In this document: positions 4,549 to 5,811 of the stretch, piece by piece
Layout: every line of letters begins with the position of its first letter
Numbering within the stretch: the stretch's first letter is position 1
Assembly: GCA_010092775.1 (NCBI GenBank)
Contig: JAADYZ010000080.1
Span: forward strand, 1 to 5,811
Direction of reading: 5' to 3'
DNA: 5,811 nucleotides
From: Chloroflexota bacterium
Lineage (GTDB): Bacteria > Chloroflexota > Anaerolineae > Aggregatilineales > UBA3940
Translations under genes and position numbers: made by a program
The notes under the pieces: generated by a model
Told to the model about the DNA's origin: nothing
The model's input: only the letters and a program-made list of their open reading frames with translations
Databases searched by the model: none

Positions 4549-5561
4549 TAGTGCTTCTCCTGATAAAGGGGTTCTGTCAGGCCTGTTCGAGCAGACCGGT
4601 ATACTGCATCGACGGTGGCCATGACCGGCAGCGCCGAAGCGGCGGGCGTCAGATAGGGTCGGCCATCTAGAATCCAATCGCGGAAGCCAATCAGGCTGCG
4701 CTGGAGGGCGTGCAGTCCCCAGGTTGGTGGGGCCTCCCGCCGGGCAGACAAGCCCACAAAGCGCACATGCGGACGCGGCTGACTGCTGTAGATCGCAGTG
4801 CCACGTTCGCCGTACACTTCGATGCTTGCAGCTTGCTCTGGTACCGAAACCATCGAACTGCTGATCTGGATCAGCACGCCGTTTTCCAGCCTGATGCTGG
4901 CCTGAGCCAGGTCTTCCACCTCAATTGTCTCAAAGACGCGCCGCGCTGTCATCCCGATTGCCTCAATCGGCGGGGATTGAGCCGCCCAAAGCGCGACATC
5001 AAGCAGGTGACTGCCTTGGGTGAGCAGCGTCCCACCGCCTGATTGATCGAGATGGCGGTGCCAGGCCGATTGCTCGAAGTATGCGGGGCCGCGCAGCCAG
5101 GGCACATGGCAGCGGATATAACGCAGCTCACCTAAATCGCCGCGCTGGGCAGCCCGTGCCAAGGCATAACAGCCGCGATCGTAGCGATATTGATAGTTGA
5201 CAGCGACTCCAATTCCGCTTGTCTCCGCCGCCTCAACGATTTGCCGTGCGTCAGCCAGACTATCGGCCAGCGGCTTTTCCAGCAGAACGGGCAGGCCACG
5301 TTCCAGTGCTGCGGAGGTCATCGGCCAATGGAGGTGATGGGGCACAGCAATGTAAACCGCGTCGAGGTCAGCCTGCTCGAACATCTGCAGATAGTTGGTG
5401 TAGCTAGTCTGCGCCCTATAGCGGGCCCGAAATGCTTCTGCGCGCTGCTCGTCGGCATCACAAACAGCGCTGAGCGTCCAGCGGCGGATCAAGCGGCTGA
5501 AGAAAGCCACATAACGACCAATATCCCCGCAGCCAATCAGACCGATGCGTAAGGTGTTCAT
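4548..5561 (-). CDS. Gfo/Idh/MocA family oxidoreductase
   Basis: This 337-residue NAD(P)-dependent dehydrogenase probably oxidises or reduces a hydroxyl group of a sugar, cyclitol or glycoside in the cytoplasm. The N-terminal Rossmann domain begins RIGLIGCGDIGRY (5-17, GxGxxG). AVYIAVPHHLHWP at 68-80 follows, and then LLEKPLAD at 93-100, whose Lys96 is the family's conserved catalytic lysine. The C-terminal domain has SGGGTLLTQGSHLLDVALW at 174-192, with His185 at the usual catalytic position, and VEDLAQASIRLENG at 215-228. The length is typical. ATG 5561 overlaps the TGA of the ThuA gene (ATGA). No clear ribosome site is seen, so reinitiation from ThuA translation is likely. The neighbouring ThuA domain recalls the ThuA/ThuB pair of rhizobia (3-keto-disaccharide formation), but the substrate here is unproven. 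Confidence 0.94.
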   Translation of the reverse strand: MNTLRIGLIGCGDIGRYVAFFSRLIRRWTLSAVCDADEQRAEAFRARYRAQTSYTNYLQMFEQADLDAVYIAVPHHLHWPMTSAALERGLPVLLEKPLADSLADARQIVEAAETSGIGVAVNYQYRYDRGCYALARAAQRGDLGELRYIRCHVPWLRGPAYFEQSAWHRHLDQSGGGTLLTQGSHLLDVALWAAQSPPIEAIGMTARRVFETIEVEDLAQASIRLENGVLIQISSSMVSVPEQAASIEVYGERGTAIYSSQPRPHVRFVGLSARREAPPTWGLHALQRSLIGFRDWILDGRPYLTPAASALPVMATVDAVYRSARTGLTEPLYQEKH

Positions 5562-5811
5562 CCAGCAGCTACCCAGGCCAGCCCGCGTTGTAAGATGGCC
5601 TGGGTTGTTGGATGCCGCATCGCGCTGACTGTGTGGCCAAGCGAGCAGTAGCATACCCGCCCACGGCTATGGCTACGGGTCCAGACGACCGGCTCGATGT
5701 CTTCACCCAGATCAACAACAAAATGAACCTCGCAGTCAGGCTGGTAGTCGTGGCGATAGAGTTCGTCGCGCACACTGAAGCCCTCGATGCCTGTGAAGAT
5801 TGCTGAAGCCG
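5558..5811 (-). CDS. ThuA-domain (trehalose-utilisation-like) protein, C-terminal part
   Basis: Eighty-three residues up to the stop are visible; the gene continues past the right edge. The pattern IFTGIEGFSVRDELYRH, then PVVWTR, GRVCYCSLGHT and the ending LQRGLAWVAAG, is the typical C-terminal half of the ThuA-like class-I glutamine-amidotransferase fold. There the DELY segment and the strand before SLGH help line the active site. ThuA proteins occur with Gfo/Idh dehydrogenases in sugar and glycoside degradation. A GTG at 5773 is not accepted as the start because the family's sequence pattern continues upstream of it. The stop overlaps the dehydrogenase start by four bases. The family is clear; the substrate is unknown. 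Confidence 0.85.
   Translation of the reverse strand, partial: ASAIFTGIEGFSVRDELYRHDYQPDCEVHFVVDLGEDIEPVVWTRSHSRGRVCYCSLGHTVSAMRHPTTQAILQRGLAWVAAG

Noticed and set aside
4549..4677. Upstream extension of the deazaflavin-dependent protein to 4677
   Set aside because: It lies wholly inside the dehydrogenase gene in another frame. The TAATG overlap with AGGAG gives a better start at 4548.
5562..5654. Upstream extension of the Gfo/Idh protein to 5654
   Set aside because: The Rossmann motif begins five residues after ATG 5561, the usual place, and the extension would overlap the ThuA coding sequence.
1..5811. CRISPR array, tRNA, insertion sequence or phage signs
   Set aside because: No short direct-repeat array, cloverleaf, transposase or phage gene was seen. 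Neighbouring genes look like ordinary metabolic operons.

Overview
The window looks like an ordinary stretch of bacterial chromosome. All recognisable genes read on the minus strand, so transcription runs from right to left, and I see no gene on the plus strand. The sequence is moderately GC-rich (estimated by eye, not counted). Genes are tightly packed, with ATGA and TAATG overlaps. The mix of a ThuA-domain protein, a Gfo/Idh/MocA oxidoreductase, a Ddn-type (F420-linked family) protein, an FGGY sugar kinase and a pair of DegV proteins suggests a heterotroph from a phylum that uses F420, such as Chloroflexota (Anaerolineae-like) or Actinomycetota. That placement is inference only; no rRNA or other marker gene is present.

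In the direction of transcription, the first cluster (5811 to 4117) is the C-terminal end of a ThuA-domain protein, a 337-residue Gfo/Idh/MocA dehydrogenase whose ATG overlaps the ThuA stop, and a 143-residue deazaflavin-dependent nitroreductase-family protein whose ATG overlaps the dehydrogenase stop. These three are almost certainly translated from one message. ThuA plus Gfo/Idh points to oxidation of sugars or glycosides.

The 340-bp gap 3777-4116 is the most interesting part. It has a good sigma-70-type promoter (TTGCGT, 17 bp, TATAAT). A perfect 12-bp palindrome lies at the expected transcription start. An exceptionally long Shine-Dalgarno sequence follows, then a 13-codon open frame starting with GTG, then two strong hairpins. 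The Shine-Dalgarno, the small frame and the hairpin arms share complementary GGTGG/CCACC blocks that could form alternative pairings, as in an attenuator or translated leader. This leader lies upstream of the FGGY kinase gene, which also has a weaker promoter candidate of its own.

The second cluster (3776 to 1) is the FGGY carbohydrate kinase (521 aa), a 169-bp gap with a CRP/FNR-like inverted repeat, two tandem DegV genes (289 aa each), and the N-terminal part of an FAD/NAD(P)-binding protein that runs off the left edge. The DegV genes arose by a clean tandem duplication with a period of 934 bp that also copied about 60 bp of upstream sequence. Their products are about 84% identical, with changes concentrated toward the C-terminus. 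The kinase suggests sugar phosphorylation and the DegV pair suggests fatty-acid binding; whether the two jobs are linked cannot be told from the sequence.
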